From contig NZ_CP063169.1 in the NCBI RefSeq assembly GCF_014960965.1, positions 3,815,581 through 3,879,580 on the forward strand: 64,000 nucleotides of DNA. Reading direction: 5' to 3'. The stretch comes from Ruania alkalisoli. Lineage in GTDB: Bacteria > Actinomycetota > Actinomycetes > Actinomycetales > Beutenbergiaceae. Below, piece after piece: positions 46,615 through 55,482 of this stretch. The notes beneath the pieces were generated by a model. It did no database searches and had not been told where the DNA came from. It saw only the letters and a list, made by a program, of their open reading frames with translations. The position numbers and the translations under genes were made by a program. How positions within the stretch are numbered: position 1 is the stretch's first letter; each line of letters opens with the position of its first letter.

Positions 46615-48003
46615 ATGAGAAGAGCAGGACGACTCACTGGAACGGCGGCGGCAGCGCTGGCCTCCTGTCTGGCACTGGCCGCCTGTTCAGGCGGCGGAGA
46701 TGGCAACGGCACCGACGACGGCGATGCTGCGGACAGTGCCATCACCTTCTGGACACCACACGTCCAGCCGGACCGGATGGCCGCGCAGCAAGAGATCGCC
46801 GCAGAGTTCACCGCCGAGAGCGGCATCGAGGTAGAGGTCGTGGCCATGGCAGGCGCCGACCAGGACCAGGCACTGATCACCGGGGCAGCGTCCGGCGATG
46901 TCCCCGATGTGGTGCTGCACGCCCCTGACCTGAGCGCCTGGCAGTCCCAAGGGCTGGTCGACTCCGGCGCCGCCACCTCGGTGATCGAAAGTCTCGGCGC
47001 GGATACGTTCAACCAGCAAGCTCTCGACTTCATCACGATCGAAGACACCTACCAAGCGATCCCGGCCGACGGTTGGGTCCACTTGATCGCCTATCGTACG
47101 GACCTGCTCGACGAGGCAGGCATTTCCGTGCCCGCTTCCCTGGATGAGCTCGCCGATGCGGCCCAGACCATCCGAGCCGATGTCGGGATCACGGGAATGG
47201 CGATGGGCACGCAGGCTGGCACGCCATCAGCCACCGAGGCGATCGAGTCCACCTTCCAGCAGACCGGGTGCGAACTGGTGCAGGACGGAACGGTCACCTT
47301 CGACTCCCCGGAGTGCGTCCAGGCCGCCGGGAACTTCGCCACCCTCGCCGACTCCAGCGCTGCCGGACCGTTCGACGTGCTCAGCGCACGCTCGGCGTAC
47401 CTCAACGGCGACGCCGCGTTCCTGCTGTTCTCCACGCACATCCTGGACGAGCTCGCCGGCCTCGATGCGGACAACCCACTCACCTGTGACGAGTGCGCCG
47501 ACAACGAGAACTTCCTGATGGAGAACACCGGGTTCATCACCGTGCTGGACGAGAGCAACCCCGCTCAGTACGGCACGACCCTGAACTACGTGATCCCCGA
47601 AGGTGCGAACGCCGAGGGCGCGAGTGAGTTCGTGGAGTACATGCTCAGCGATGGCTACAGCGCCATGCTCGGCACGGCCCCCGAGGGACGGATCCCGCTG
47701 CGACCGGGCACTGCCGACAGCCCGACCGAGTATCTGGATGCGTGGGGCACCCTGCCGATGGGCGGGTCGGACCAGTCGGTCGCCGATCTGTACGGCGATG
47801 AGCTGGTGACCTCTCTCGGCGACGGCATGAACGCCGTCTCCCGTTGGGGTTTCGGGACCGAGGATGCAGTGCTCGCGGGTGAGGCGTTCGCGCAGAACAC
47901 TCTTGCGGAGCAGCTGGAGGCGCTCTACTCCGGTACCGATCCTGAGCAGGTGGTGGCAGACATGGCCGCCGCGGTCCAGTCGCTGCAGGACGAGCTCGGC
48001 TAG
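46615..48003 (+). CDS. Extracellular solute-binding lipoprotein
   Basis: A 462-aa binding protein with a lipoprotein signal (ALASCLALAACSGGG; lipobox LAAC) and a family-1 sugar-binding fold (ITFWTPHVQPDRMAAQQEIAAEFTAESGIEVEVV). ATG at 46615 with AAGGAG. It feeds the two permeases that follow; the ligand is probably an oligosaccharide related to the locus hydrolases. Confidence 0.92.
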   Translation: MRRAGRLTGTAAAALASCLALAACSGGGDGNGTDDGDAADSAITFWTPHVQPDRMAAQQEIAAEFTAESGIEVEVVAMAGADQDQALITGAASGDVPDVVLHAPDLSAWQSQGLVDSGAATSVIESLGADTFNQQALDFITIEDTYQAIPADGWVHLIAYRTDLLDEAGISVPASLDELADAAQTIRADVGITGMAMGTQAGTPSATEAIESTFQQTGCELVQDGTVTFDSPECVQAAGNFATLADSSAAGPFDVLSARSAYLNGDAAFLLFSTHILDELAGLDADNPLTCDECADNENFLMENTGFITVLDESNPAQYGTTLNYVIPEGANAEGASEFVEYMLSDGYSAMLGTAPEGRIPLRPGTADSPTEYLDAWGTLPMGGSDQSVADLYGDELVTSLGDGMNAVSRWGFGTEDAVLAGEAFAQNTLAEQLEALYSGTDPEQVVADMAAAVQSLQDELG

Positions 48004-48006
48004 GAG

Positions 48007-48966
48007 ATGTCTGACGCCCGCTCGACGAGGGTGGCGCGGGGGTCCCGGCTCAGCCGGGGCCAACGCGCCAATCTCCATGGATACCTGCTCTCAGCACCGT
48101 CCTACCTGACCATCACCCTGGTCATTCTCATCCCGTTCTGCGCCGTAGTGGTGTTCGCGTTCGCAGAGTTCCGGCTGATCGACGTTTCTCAGATGAGCCT
48201 GGGCACGATCGACTGGTCGCTGGCGAACATGTCCGGTGCCCTGCAGTCCGGCCGGTTCTGGAGCTCGCTCGGGACCACCGTGGCCTACGCGGTTTTCACC
48301 ACGATCGGTGTGATCGCCGGCGGCGTCATCGTGGCGCTGGCGATGCGCAAACCGTTCCGCGGTCAGCACGTGGTCAGGGCGCTCTTCCTCGTGCCGTACG
48401 TACTGCCGGTGATCGCCGCGGCCACGATCTGGCGCACCATGCTCAATCCCCAGTACGGGATCATCAATGCGTTCGGCACATCCGTGCTCGGGTGGGAAGC
48501 GCCGATCGCGTTCCTGACCACGCGGTCGGCGGAGATCGGCGGCCTGTCGATCCCGGTGGCCTTGACGATGGTGATCCTGTTCGAGATCTGGAAGTCGGCG
48601 CCGTTCACCTTCCTGTTCGTCACGGCCCGCTTGCAGAACGTCCCAGCGGAGCTGGAGGACGCTGCGGCGATCGACGGCGCCAACGCCCGTCAACGGCTCA
48701 CTCACATCGTGCTGCCACAACTTCGGACCGTGGTGATGGTGCTCGTCCTGCTCCGATTCATCTGGTCGTTCCAGAACTTCAACGACATCTACCTGCTCAC
48801 CCAGGGCGCCGGCGGTACCGAGGTGATGGCCGTGCAGGTGTTCAAGCAGCTCACGGTGCGCGCTGACGTCGGCAGTGCCGCGGCATACGGCCTGTGCATG
48901 ACGGCGATCCTGGCCGTGTTCGGGATCGCGTGGGCGTTGACCAACCGGCGGAAGGAGGCGCTGTGA
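48007..48966 (+). CDS. Sugar ABC transporter permease (MalF type)
   Basis: A 319-aa permease with six predicted transmembrane helices and the EAA loop (AELEDAAAIDGANARQRLTHIVLPQLRTV). Three bases after the binding-protein gene and overlapping the second permease by four bases. Confidence 0.92.
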   Translation: MSDARSTRVARGSRLSRGQRANLHGYLLSAPSYLTITLVILIPFCAVVVFAFAEFRLIDVSQMSLGTIDWSLANMSGALQSGRFWSSLGTTVAYAVFTTIGVIAGGVIVALAMRKPFRGQHVVRALFLVPYVLPVIAAATIWRTMLNPQYGIINAFGTSVLGWEAPIAFLTTRSAEIGGLSIPVALTMVILFEIWKSAPFTFLFVTARLQNVPAELEDAAAIDGANARQRLTHIVLPQLRTVVMVLVLLRFIWSFQNFNDIYLLTQGAGGTEVMAVQVFKQLTVRADVGSAAAYGLCMTAILAVFGIAWALTNRRKEAL

Positions 48967-49820
48967 GCGCGGCACGAGAGCCAACCTCCATCCGGGCGCT
49001 GCGGGCCACGATCATCGTCGGTGCCATGGTGCTCACCTGCGGGCCGGTGCTGTACGGCGTGCTGCTGTCCCTGCGCCCGTTCGCCGCGGCGCTGAACGAC
49101 CCGCTCAGCATCGTGCCGACCCTGGACGAGATCAGCTTCGACGCCTACGTGCAAGCCATGCGATCGACCGCCGACGGCGGCTACGGTCTGGGCGGATTCC
49201 TGCTCAACTCCCTGATCCTGGCCGCCGGGACGGTGCTCGCCTCGATCCTTGCGAGCATCCTGGGCGCCTACGCCACCGCCCGGATCCACTTCTCCGGACG
49301 CAGCGTGGGCAACACCATCATCGTGGCCGTCTACATGTTCCCCGGCATCGTGCTGGCGGTGCCGCTGTTCGTGCTGCTCAGCCGTGCCGGACTCACCTCG
49401 AGCCTGGTCGGGCTGGTCATCGTCTATGTCGCCCTGACCGTGCCGGTATCGCTGTACATGCTGCGCAACTACTTCATCGCTCTGCCCGCCAGCATCGAGG
49501 ATGCCGCCATGATCGACGGGTGCTCCCTGCTGGGCGTGATCTGGCGGATCGTCCTGCCGATCGCCCTCCCCGGGATCGCGGCCACAGCGATGTACATCTT
49601 CATGATCGCGTGGAACGAGTACCTGTACGCCCTGCTGTTCCTCGTTCAGGCGCGCGACCTGTGGACCGCACCGCTGGGTATCGCCCAGCTGACCGAGTTC
49701 GACACCCCGGTGACGATCCTGCTCGCCGGGTCGATCGTGGTGACGATCCCGGTGGTGCTGCTGTTCGTCCTCGCCCAGCGGCTGCTGATCAGCGGGCTGG
49801 CAGCGGGAGCAGAGAAGTGA
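48963..49820 (+). CDS. Sugar ABC transporter permease (MalG type)
   Basis: A 285-aa permease with six predicted helices and the EAA loop (ASIEDAAMIDGCSLLGVIWRIVLPIALPG). The GTG start at 48963 overlaps the previous stop (GTGA). No ATPase gene follows; one from another operon must power this importer. Confidence 0.92.
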   Translation: MSAAREPTSIRALRATIIVGAMVLTCGPVLYGVLLSLRPFAAALNDPLSIVPTLDEISFDAYVQAMRSTADGGYGLGGFLLNSLILAAGTVLASILASILGAYATARIHFSGRSVGNTIIVAVYMFPGIVLAVPLFVLLSRAGLTSSLVGLVIVYVALTVPVSLYMLRNYFIALPASIEDAAMIDGCSLLGVIWRIVLPIALPGIAATAMYIFMIAWNEYLYALLFLVQARDLWTAPLGIAQLTEFDTPVTILLAGSIVVTIPVVLLFVLAQRLLISGLAAGAEK

Positions 49821-50701
49821 GGCATCCCGACTCCACCGAGGACCGCCACCCGGGCACTGCCGACATCGACACCTGGGAACCTCAGGCAGCGATCGAAGCG
49901 ATCCTGACCGAGGACCTGGCCGGAGTGCGCGCCGCCATAGCTGTCTCCGGCGAGCTCGCCTCTCTGGTGGAGCAGGCCCACGCGCGAACCCGGGCAGGGG
50001 GCCGCATCCACTACTTCGGCGTCGGCACCTCAGGACGTCTGGCATTCCTGGACGCCACCGAGTCCCGGCCCACGTTCGGCGTGCAGGGCCTGTTCACTGC
50101 CCACTTCCCCGGTGGCCCCGATGCCCTGCTGGACTCCTCGATCGACCGGGAGGACGCCGAAGCTGCTGGGGCGGAGGACGCCGGGGCTCTCACCTCCGGT
50201 GACGTCGCGATCGGCGTGACCGCCTCGGGCGGCACTGCCTATGTCCGCGGTGCCCTCGCCGAGGCACGCCATCGCGGCGCGTACACGGCGCTGATCGCCC
50301 ACCGCGCCGGCGCCTCGCTCAGCAACAGCGTGGACCTTGCGATCGAGGCAGCAACCGGTCCCGAGGCCCTCACCGGTTCCACCCGGTTGAAGGCCGGCAC
50401 CGCCACCAAGGTGCTGATCAACGCCTTCTCCACAGCGCTGATGATGCGCTCGGGGCGCACCTGGTCCAACCTCATGGTGCAAATGGTTGCCACCAACTCC
50501 AAGCTGGACGAACGAGCCGTGCGGATCCTGGCCATGGCCACGTCTCGCCCGAGCGAGGAGTGCGGAAAGGTTCTCGCCGCCTGCGAGGGCGAGCTCCCGG
50601 TCGCGCTGACGGCGATGCTCTCCGGAGCGACCCCGGAGGCGAGCCGCCGCGCCCTGGCCGCGGGCGGCGGGGTTCGCGACGCCGTTCAGTGCCTCAGCTA
50701 G
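49817..50701 (+). CDS. MurQ-like (SIS-domain) N-acetylmuramic acid 6-phosphate etherase
   Basis: A 294-aa SIS-domain protein resembling MurQ, which removes the lactyl ether from MurNAc-6-P. Recognisable blocks are YFGVGTSGRLAFLDATES, TGSTRLKAGTATKVLINAFSTALMMR and MVATNSKLDERAVRILA. The canonical VEGAEDD catalytic block is altered to IDREDAEAAG and SGRTPY to SGGTAY, so activity on MurNAc-6-P is uncertain. The GTG start overlaps the permease stop by four bases. It shares its 3' end with GH89 (eight-base overlap, convergent). Confidence 0.82.
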   Translation: MRHPDSTEDRHPGTADIDTWEPQAAIEAILTEDLAGVRAAIAVSGELASLVEQAHARTRAGGRIHYFGVGTSGRLAFLDATESRPTFGVQGLFTAHFPGGPDALLDSSIDREDAEAAGAEDAGALTSGDVAIGVTASGGTAYVRGALAEARHRGAYTALIAHRAGASLSNSVDLAIEAATGPEALTGSTRLKAGTATKVLINAFSTALMMRSGRTWSNLMVQMVATNSKLDERAVRILAMATSRPSEECGKVLAACEGELPVALTAMLSGATPEASRRALAAGGGVRDAVQCLS

Positions 50702-52895
50702 CGTCGCGGTACCTGGCCAGCAGTTCGGTCGCGATGGTGGTCAGGTCCCCGCTGGGCTCCGTCGGCCCGATGGTCACCTGGTCCGCCCAGGACTCCTCGA
50801 ATCCCACGACGGCGTCCCGCAGCTCGGTCAGATCGCCCTGACCATCGTGGGTGGCCACCCGGGTGAGCCAGTCGATCCAGATCTGCCAGCGCGGTAGGTA
50901 GAACCCGCCGAGCAAACCGGCCCAGTGCCGTCCGGAGTAGTCGTGCAGCCCCGAGGTCTGCTCGCCCCACACCGTCAGGAGACGGCGCGCATCGCGCACC
51001 AGCGTCTGCTGCTCACCGGCGTCAGAACCCCAACGGGACGCATCGGTGAGCCAGGTGCCCAGGAGCCGCTCACGCTGAGTGCCGGCCAACCGGTCCAGGT
51101 CGGCCAACGCCCAGGTGAGAAGGCCACCGTAGTGAGCGACGCCGTCGGGATCTGCCGCCTGGGCGGCCGCCGAGAGGGCGCGGATCGTGGCACGGCTACG
51201 TTGCGCGATCAAGTGGGTGAGCGCATCCACGAGGTCGCTCGCCAGGGCCGGTGACGCACCCGTGTGGCTGGCCACCTCGAGCAGGTGGCCGGCGGACGCG
51301 GCAATCGCCGGTAGGTCCCCTTCCACGGTCGGGTCCGACTCGGCGTCGATGTTCGCCGAGATCAGCACCGGTGCGTCCGGGTCGAGGAACTCCCCCGCGC
51401 TGCGCTGGCGGGCGAAGGGCGGATCCACGTCCCACGGGCGTGCGATCAACGGGGACGGAATCGAACGGCTCGCCCCGGGCCGGTAGAGCGTGGTCACCAG
51501 CAGGTCCCACGCGCGGGTGGCCGCAGCCTTCGCCGACGGCGGAGCGTCCCGGAGGTCGTAGCGTTGCCACGCGTAGTCGCGCACCCAGGTCTCGACCTCC
51601 GGGGTGTGCCAGGTCAGGTCCGTGGCCAGCTCGTAGAAGACCGGGTTGTTCTCGATCGCCTCCATCGCGAGCCCGGTGCCGACCAGCTGGCCGACCTGGT
51701 CCTGCCCCTCCCGTGCGGCGTCGAGCACACCGCCGAGGTCACGGGTCAGGCCGTGCAGATCGCCGTGCACGGAGAACCGGCCGCCGAAGTTGTGCACCGC
51801 GGACCACAGCCACGGGGTGCTGGAGATGCCGCGGCCGTCGTTCCAGACCGGCGCGTGCTCGGCCCACAGGTCCAGCACGAGCAGTCGTCCACGGGGCACG
51901 GCACCGGTGACGGCGGCGATTCGCTCGGTGGTCCAGAACTGCCGGTGGTAGTGGAACGGCCATCCCTGCATCACCCAGATCGCGTCCGGGTCGGTCGCGG
52001 CCATCCCGGCATAGACGGCGCGGGTGTGCTCGGCGAGGCGTTCCGGCTCACTGGTCGGCGGGATGGACTCGATGAACGGGTCGGCGCTGTAGAGGTGGTC
52101 GGTCCCGAGCAGCTCGGTCTGCGCGCGGGTGACGGCATCGGCAACCCTCGCGAACCGAGGTTCGCGGGCATCGAGCAGTGCCGTGGAGAAGCCCTGCCAA
52201 GTGGTGCGCGGGGTGTCGGCACCCGCGAGGGAGTTCGGTACGTGCCCGCCGAACGCGGGCAACACAGCGCGCATGCCGAGCTCGCGCTGCCGAGCCAGGA
52301 TGCGCTGAGCGAGGTCCAGGCGTTGGTCGAACCAGGTGGCGGGCACAGGTCCGCCGAAGGCGTTCGTGCAGCCCATCAGCGTCCAGGGCAGGTGGGCTGC
52401 GGAGCCGAGCCAGGTGCGCACGTCGTCCGGGTCCGCGCCCTGCTCGGTGAACGCCCGAGCCAGCACCGCCTCGTGGGCCACCATCATCAGTGGGGTGGTG
52501 ATGCCGTGCAGTGCCATCCAGTCGATCTCACGCTGCCACCGCTCCCAGTCCCAGTACGGCGCGGTGTAGCCGGTGGTCACCACGTTCAGGTAGTAGCGGT
52601 GCTGGGCCGGTGTGGAGCGCCGCACCGGGGCGGCGTCGGGCCAGCCGCCGTCGACCGACAGCGGGAGCGTGCTGTCCCAGGCGACCTGAACCCCGCAGAT
52701 GTCCTTGAGGTAGGCGTACAGTCCGGCGCAGGCCGCAGGCGTGTCGGTCGCTCGCACCTGGACCACGCCGGCCCGGGCGGCGTACTCGTAGCTTGGGGAT
52801 TCGCCGTCCAGGTGGGCGACTTGCAGGCCCTGGGCATGGCCGAGCACCCGGTGGGCGAGTTGTTCGACCGCGTGGGCGTTGACGGGTGTGGTCAT
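50694..52895 (-). CDS. Alpha-N-acetylglucosaminidase (GH89, NAGLU-like)
   Basis: A 733-aa GH89 exo-enzyme that removes terminal alpha-linked GlcNAc, as human NAGLU does for heparan sulfate and bacterial relatives do for mucin. The three-part architecture is clear: an N-terminal mixed domain, a TIM-barrel core with NVVTTGYTAPYWDWERWQREIDWMALHGI, WVMQGWPFHY and LLVLDLWAEHAPVW, and a C-terminal helical domain (ENNPVFYELATDLTWH onward). No signal peptide is seen, so it acts on imported substrate. First two minus-strand genes are the Gfo/Idh protein and this one (four-base overlap). Confidence 0.93.
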   Translation of the reverse strand: MTTPVNAHAVEQLAHRVLGHAQGLQVAHLDGESPSYEYAARAGVVQVRATDTPAACAGLYAYLKDICGVQVAWDSTLPLSVDGGWPDAAPVRRSTPAQHRYYLNVVTTGYTAPYWDWERWQREIDWMALHGITTPLMMVAHEAVLARAFTEQGADPDDVRTWLGSAAHLPWTLMGCTNAFGGPVPATWFDQRLDLAQRILARQRELGMRAVLPAFGGHVPNSLAGADTPRTTWQGFSTALLDAREPRFARVADAVTRAQTELLGTDHLYSADPFIESIPPTSEPERLAEHTRAVYAGMAATDPDAIWVMQGWPFHYHRQFWTTERIAAVTGAVPRGRLLVLDLWAEHAPVWNDGRGISSTPWLWSAVHNFGGRFSVHGDLHGLTRDLGGVLDAAREGQDQVGQLVGTGLAMEAIENNPVFYELATDLTWHTPEVETWVRDYAWQRYDLRDAPPSAKAAATRAWDLLVTTLYRPGASRSIPSPLIARPWDVDPPFARQRSAGEFLDPDAPVLISANIDAESDPTVEGDLPAIAASAGHLLEVASHTGASPALASDLVDALTHLIAQRSRATIRALSAAAQAADPDGVAHYGGLLTWALADLDRLAGTQRERLLGTWLTDASRWGSDAGEQQTLVRDARRLLTVWGEQTSGLHDYSGRHWAGLLGGFYLPRWQIWIDWLTRVATHDGQGDLTELRDAVVGFEESWADQVTIGPTEPSGDLTTIATELLARYRDAS

Positions 52896-54259
52896 GCTGT
52901 CAGCTCCACCGTCTGCCCGGCGTGGCGGGAACGTTCGGCGGCGAAGGCGATCCGGTGGCTGCGCTCGGCATCACGGAGCTCGGTCGGCAGTGCGGCGGTC
53001 TGCCCCGACCGCCATTGCTGCACCTGCTCGACGAACTCGTGCATCAGGCCGTCGTCGCCACCGGCATGACCGTCGCTCTCCCGGCGCCCGGGGCGATCGG
53101 CCAGGTCCGGGTCCGAGGTGGGCCCGGCGGAGATCGTCCACGTCTCATCGTCCGGGAGGCCAGAGCGCCCCTGCACTTCTCGGTCCCACCGTGACCACTC
53201 GTGCACCGTGTCTCCGCGAGCGGGCAGGAACCGGCGCACCTCCAGCTCGCCGGTGTCCAGCCGCCCGCTGATCTCCCCGTGCGAACCCAGGATCCGGATC
53301 GTGCGCGTGTTGGACGCGGTGAACGCACCGATGCGCAGGGTGGCGAGCACGCCGGTACCGAAGGAGATGGTCACCACCTGGTGGTCCACCTGATTGTTGT
53401 CGCTGCGGTACACGCACCGACCGTAGGGACCGTCCTGCAGGGCGGCGAGCCGGCCGGCGTCACTGGTGTCCCTCGTGACGGCGGTGACCGGCCAGGTGTG
53501 GTGGCCGGAGAGCCGGTCGAGATAGAGGCGCGGGGCGTAGAAGGGGCAGGTATCGGCGGCGGGGCAGCCGTCCGTGCACCGCTCGGGGGCACCTTCGGGT
53601 GCGTGCTGGGGCGTGAAGTGGGTCAGTGTTCCGGAGGAGGACACCGACTCGGCTGGTTCGTCGATCAACCAGGTGAGCAGGTCCAGGTCGTGGCAGGACT
53701 TGGCCAGCAGCATCGGGCTCGACTCCTCGGCGCGGCGCCAGTTGCCGCGCACGTAGCTGTGCGCGAAGTGCCAGTAGCCGATGTCCTCGGTCTGGTCGAT
53801 ATGAATCAGCCTGCCGATGGTGCCCTCGTCGATGAGCCGCTTCACCGTGCGGTAGAAGTTCGTGTACCGGAGCACGTGGGCGACCCCGACGAATGCGCCG
53901 GTCTCGGTGATCGCTGCGGACATCGCGTCCAGCTGCTCCTCGGTGGGAGCGAACGGCTTCTCCACCAGCAGGGCGTAGCCCTTGCGGGCACCGGTGACCA
54001 CCGGGCCGTCGCGGATCAGGTCCGGGGTCGCCACCACGAGACCGTCACTGAGCCGGTCGTGGGCCAGCAGATCGGACCAGGTGGCGAACTGCCTCTCGGC
54101 GGGGATCTGGTGGTCCTCGGCGAACTCCGCGCGACGCACCGGGTCCGGTTCGGCGACCGCCACCACGCGGGCGCGATCGGGGTAGCGCAGGCAGTAGTCG
54201 CCGTACGCCTCCGCCCCTCGATGTCCGGCGCCCACCACGCTCAATGTCACTGGAGTCAT
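52892..54259 (-). CDS. Gfo/Idh/MocA-family oxidoreductase
   Basis: A 455-aa dehydrogenase of the long subfamily. The Rossmann motif is SVVGAGHRGAEAYGDY, the EKP motif is LLVEKPFAPT, and there is a Cys-rich segment CTDGCPAADTCPFYAP. The ATG at 54259 has a GAGG nine bases upstream; an earlier ATG at 54268 is less favoured. Some members of this subfamily are glycosidases using NAD (GH109-type), so a hydrolytic role alongside GH89 is possible. Operon with GH89. Confidence 0.88.
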   Translation of the reverse strand: MTPVTLSVVGAGHRGAEAYGDYCLRYPDRARVVAVAEPDPVRRAEFAEDHQIPAERQFATWSDLLAHDRLSDGLVVATPDLIRDGPVVTGARKGYALLVEKPFAPTEEQLDAMSAAITETGAFVGVAHVLRYTNFYRTVKRLIDEGTIGRLIHIDQTEDIGYWHFAHSYVRGNWRRAEESSPMLLAKSCHDLDLLTWLIDEPAESVSSSGTLTHFTPQHAPEGAPERCTDGCPAADTCPFYAPRLYLDRLSGHHTWPVTAVTRDTSDAGRLAALQDGPYGRCVYRSDNNQVDHQVVTISFGTGVLATLRIGAFTASNTRTIRILGSHGEISGRLDTGELEVRRFLPARGDTVHEWSRWDREVQGRSGLPDDETWTISAGPTSDPDLADRPGRRESDGHAGGDDGLMHEFVEQVQQWRSGQTAALPTELRDAERSHRIAFAAERSRHAGQTVELTA

Positions 54260-54359
54260 CACGCTCATCCTCGCCGTCGCCCGCCCTGCTCTGGATCCGG
54301 TCAGTACAGATGCATGCTTGATCGGGCGATGACCTGGATGCAAGAAGTGCGGTCTAGAT

Positions 54360-54379
54360 GAACGATAGTGATATTGTTC
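54360..54379. promoter_or_regulatory. Inverted repeat upstream of the tandem Lrp regulator
   Basis: GAACGATA (54360-54367) and TATTGTTC (54372-54379) pair at 7 of 8 positions around a four-base centre, ending nine bases before the ATG. A likely autoregulatory site between the divergent Gfo/Idh-GH89 operon and the regulator. Confidence 0.5.
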
Positions 54380-54388
54380 CTAGCCATC

Positions 54389-55414
54389 ATGGTAGAAACA
54401 GACACCCTGGAGCTGCTGGACCAGAAGGTGGTCGCAGCCCTGTTGGCTCACCCGCGATGCCGGATGAGCGCCCTGGCCGCCGCGGCTGGAACCAGTGCGC
54501 CGACCGTGTCACGCCGGCTCAACTCGTTGTTCGAGCGGAAACTGATCCGGGTGGTCAGCGTGATCGACCAGCAGCGTGCCGGTTACGGGTTCGCCGTCTT
54601 CCTCAGGTTGCGGTGCATCCCCGGTGCGAGTGCGGATGTCGCACAGGCTGTCGCGCAATGGCCGGAATCGGGCTATGTGTCAGTCGTCGGTGGCGATCTG
54701 GACTGCACGGCACAGTTGCATGTGCGGTCCACCAAGCACCTGATGGAGCTCCTCAACAGTCGCCTCACCCAAGTCCGCGGCGTGACCGGCAGCTCGACAT
54801 CGAAGATCATCCGCCGCTTCTCCACACCGCACGGCTGGTCCGGAGGACTGGTACCGGAGGCGACCCTGGCCACCTTGCGTGCGGAGCGGCTCGATCACTG
54901 GTCCGAGGATCGCCCGTGCGACGCACGACCCATCGACGCGCTCGATCAGGCGCTGGTCGACCTGCTCAGCGCCGACGGGCGGCGCAGCTGGCGAGACCTC
55001 GCCGAGCACCTGCAGATCCAGCCGGCCACCGCTCGCCGGCGGGTGGAGGCGCTCATGTCCGCCGGCCTGCTGCGGCTGCGAGCCGTGGTGCAGCCCGCGG
55101 TGATCGGGCAACCTGTGGTCGCCTCCCTGTGGTTGCGTGTGACGCCGGCCCGGCTGGAGGCGGTCGGCCGGACGTTGGCCGCCCATCCGAACGTGCTGAA
55201 CATCGCGGCCACGACCGGGCTGACGAACCTGAGCGGCGAGATCGCCACATCCGACGATGACGCGCTCTACACCTTCCTCACCGAGGAAGTCGGGCGACTA
55301 CCTGGCGTAGCCGCCGTTGACGTCTCGGACGGCCTGCAAGTCATCAAGCGAGCATCCCTCGTCTACGACCCGGAGCATCCAGAGCGGGTGCGCTCCGAAG
55401 TCACACCGGGATAA
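54389..55414 (+). CDS. Tandem Lrp/AsnC-family transcriptional regulator
   Basis: A 341-aa protein with two Lrp/AsnC halves in one chain, each with an HTH and a RAM-like ligand domain. The first HTH is ALLAHPRCRMSALAAAAGTSAPTVSRRLNSLFERKL; the second is LLSADGRRSWRDLAEHLQIQPATARRRVEALMSAGLL. It is twice the usual 150-160 aa. ATG at 54389. Divergent from GH89-Gfo/Idh, so it may control the amino-sugar locus, an unusual job for the family. Confidence 0.9.
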   Translation: MVETDTLELLDQKVVAALLAHPRCRMSALAAAAGTSAPTVSRRLNSLFERKLIRVVSVIDQQRAGYGFAVFLRLRCIPGASADVAQAVAQWPESGYVSVVGGDLDCTAQLHVRSTKHLMELLNSRLTQVRGVTGSSTSKIIRRFSTPHGWSGGLVPEATLATLRAERLDHWSEDRPCDARPIDALDQALVDLLSADGRRSWRDLAEHLQIQPATARRRVEALMSAGLLRLRAVVQPAVIGQPVVASLWLRVTPARLEAVGRTLAAHPNVLNIAATTGLTNLSGEIATSDDDALYTFLTEEVGRLPGVAAVDVSDGLQVIKRASLVYDPEHPERVRSEVTPG

Positions 55415-55429
55415 CCGGCGCTCCGCCGG
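55415..55429. terminator. Small GC hairpin between convergent genes
   Basis: CCGGCG-CTC-CGCCGG directly follows the regulator stop codon; a weak 6-bp stem between it and the convergent GH5-like gene. Confidence 0.35.
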
Positions 55430-55482
55430 AGACGCTCACTCCCGCTTCTCCACACCGGCCACTCCCACGTTGACACCTGAGG

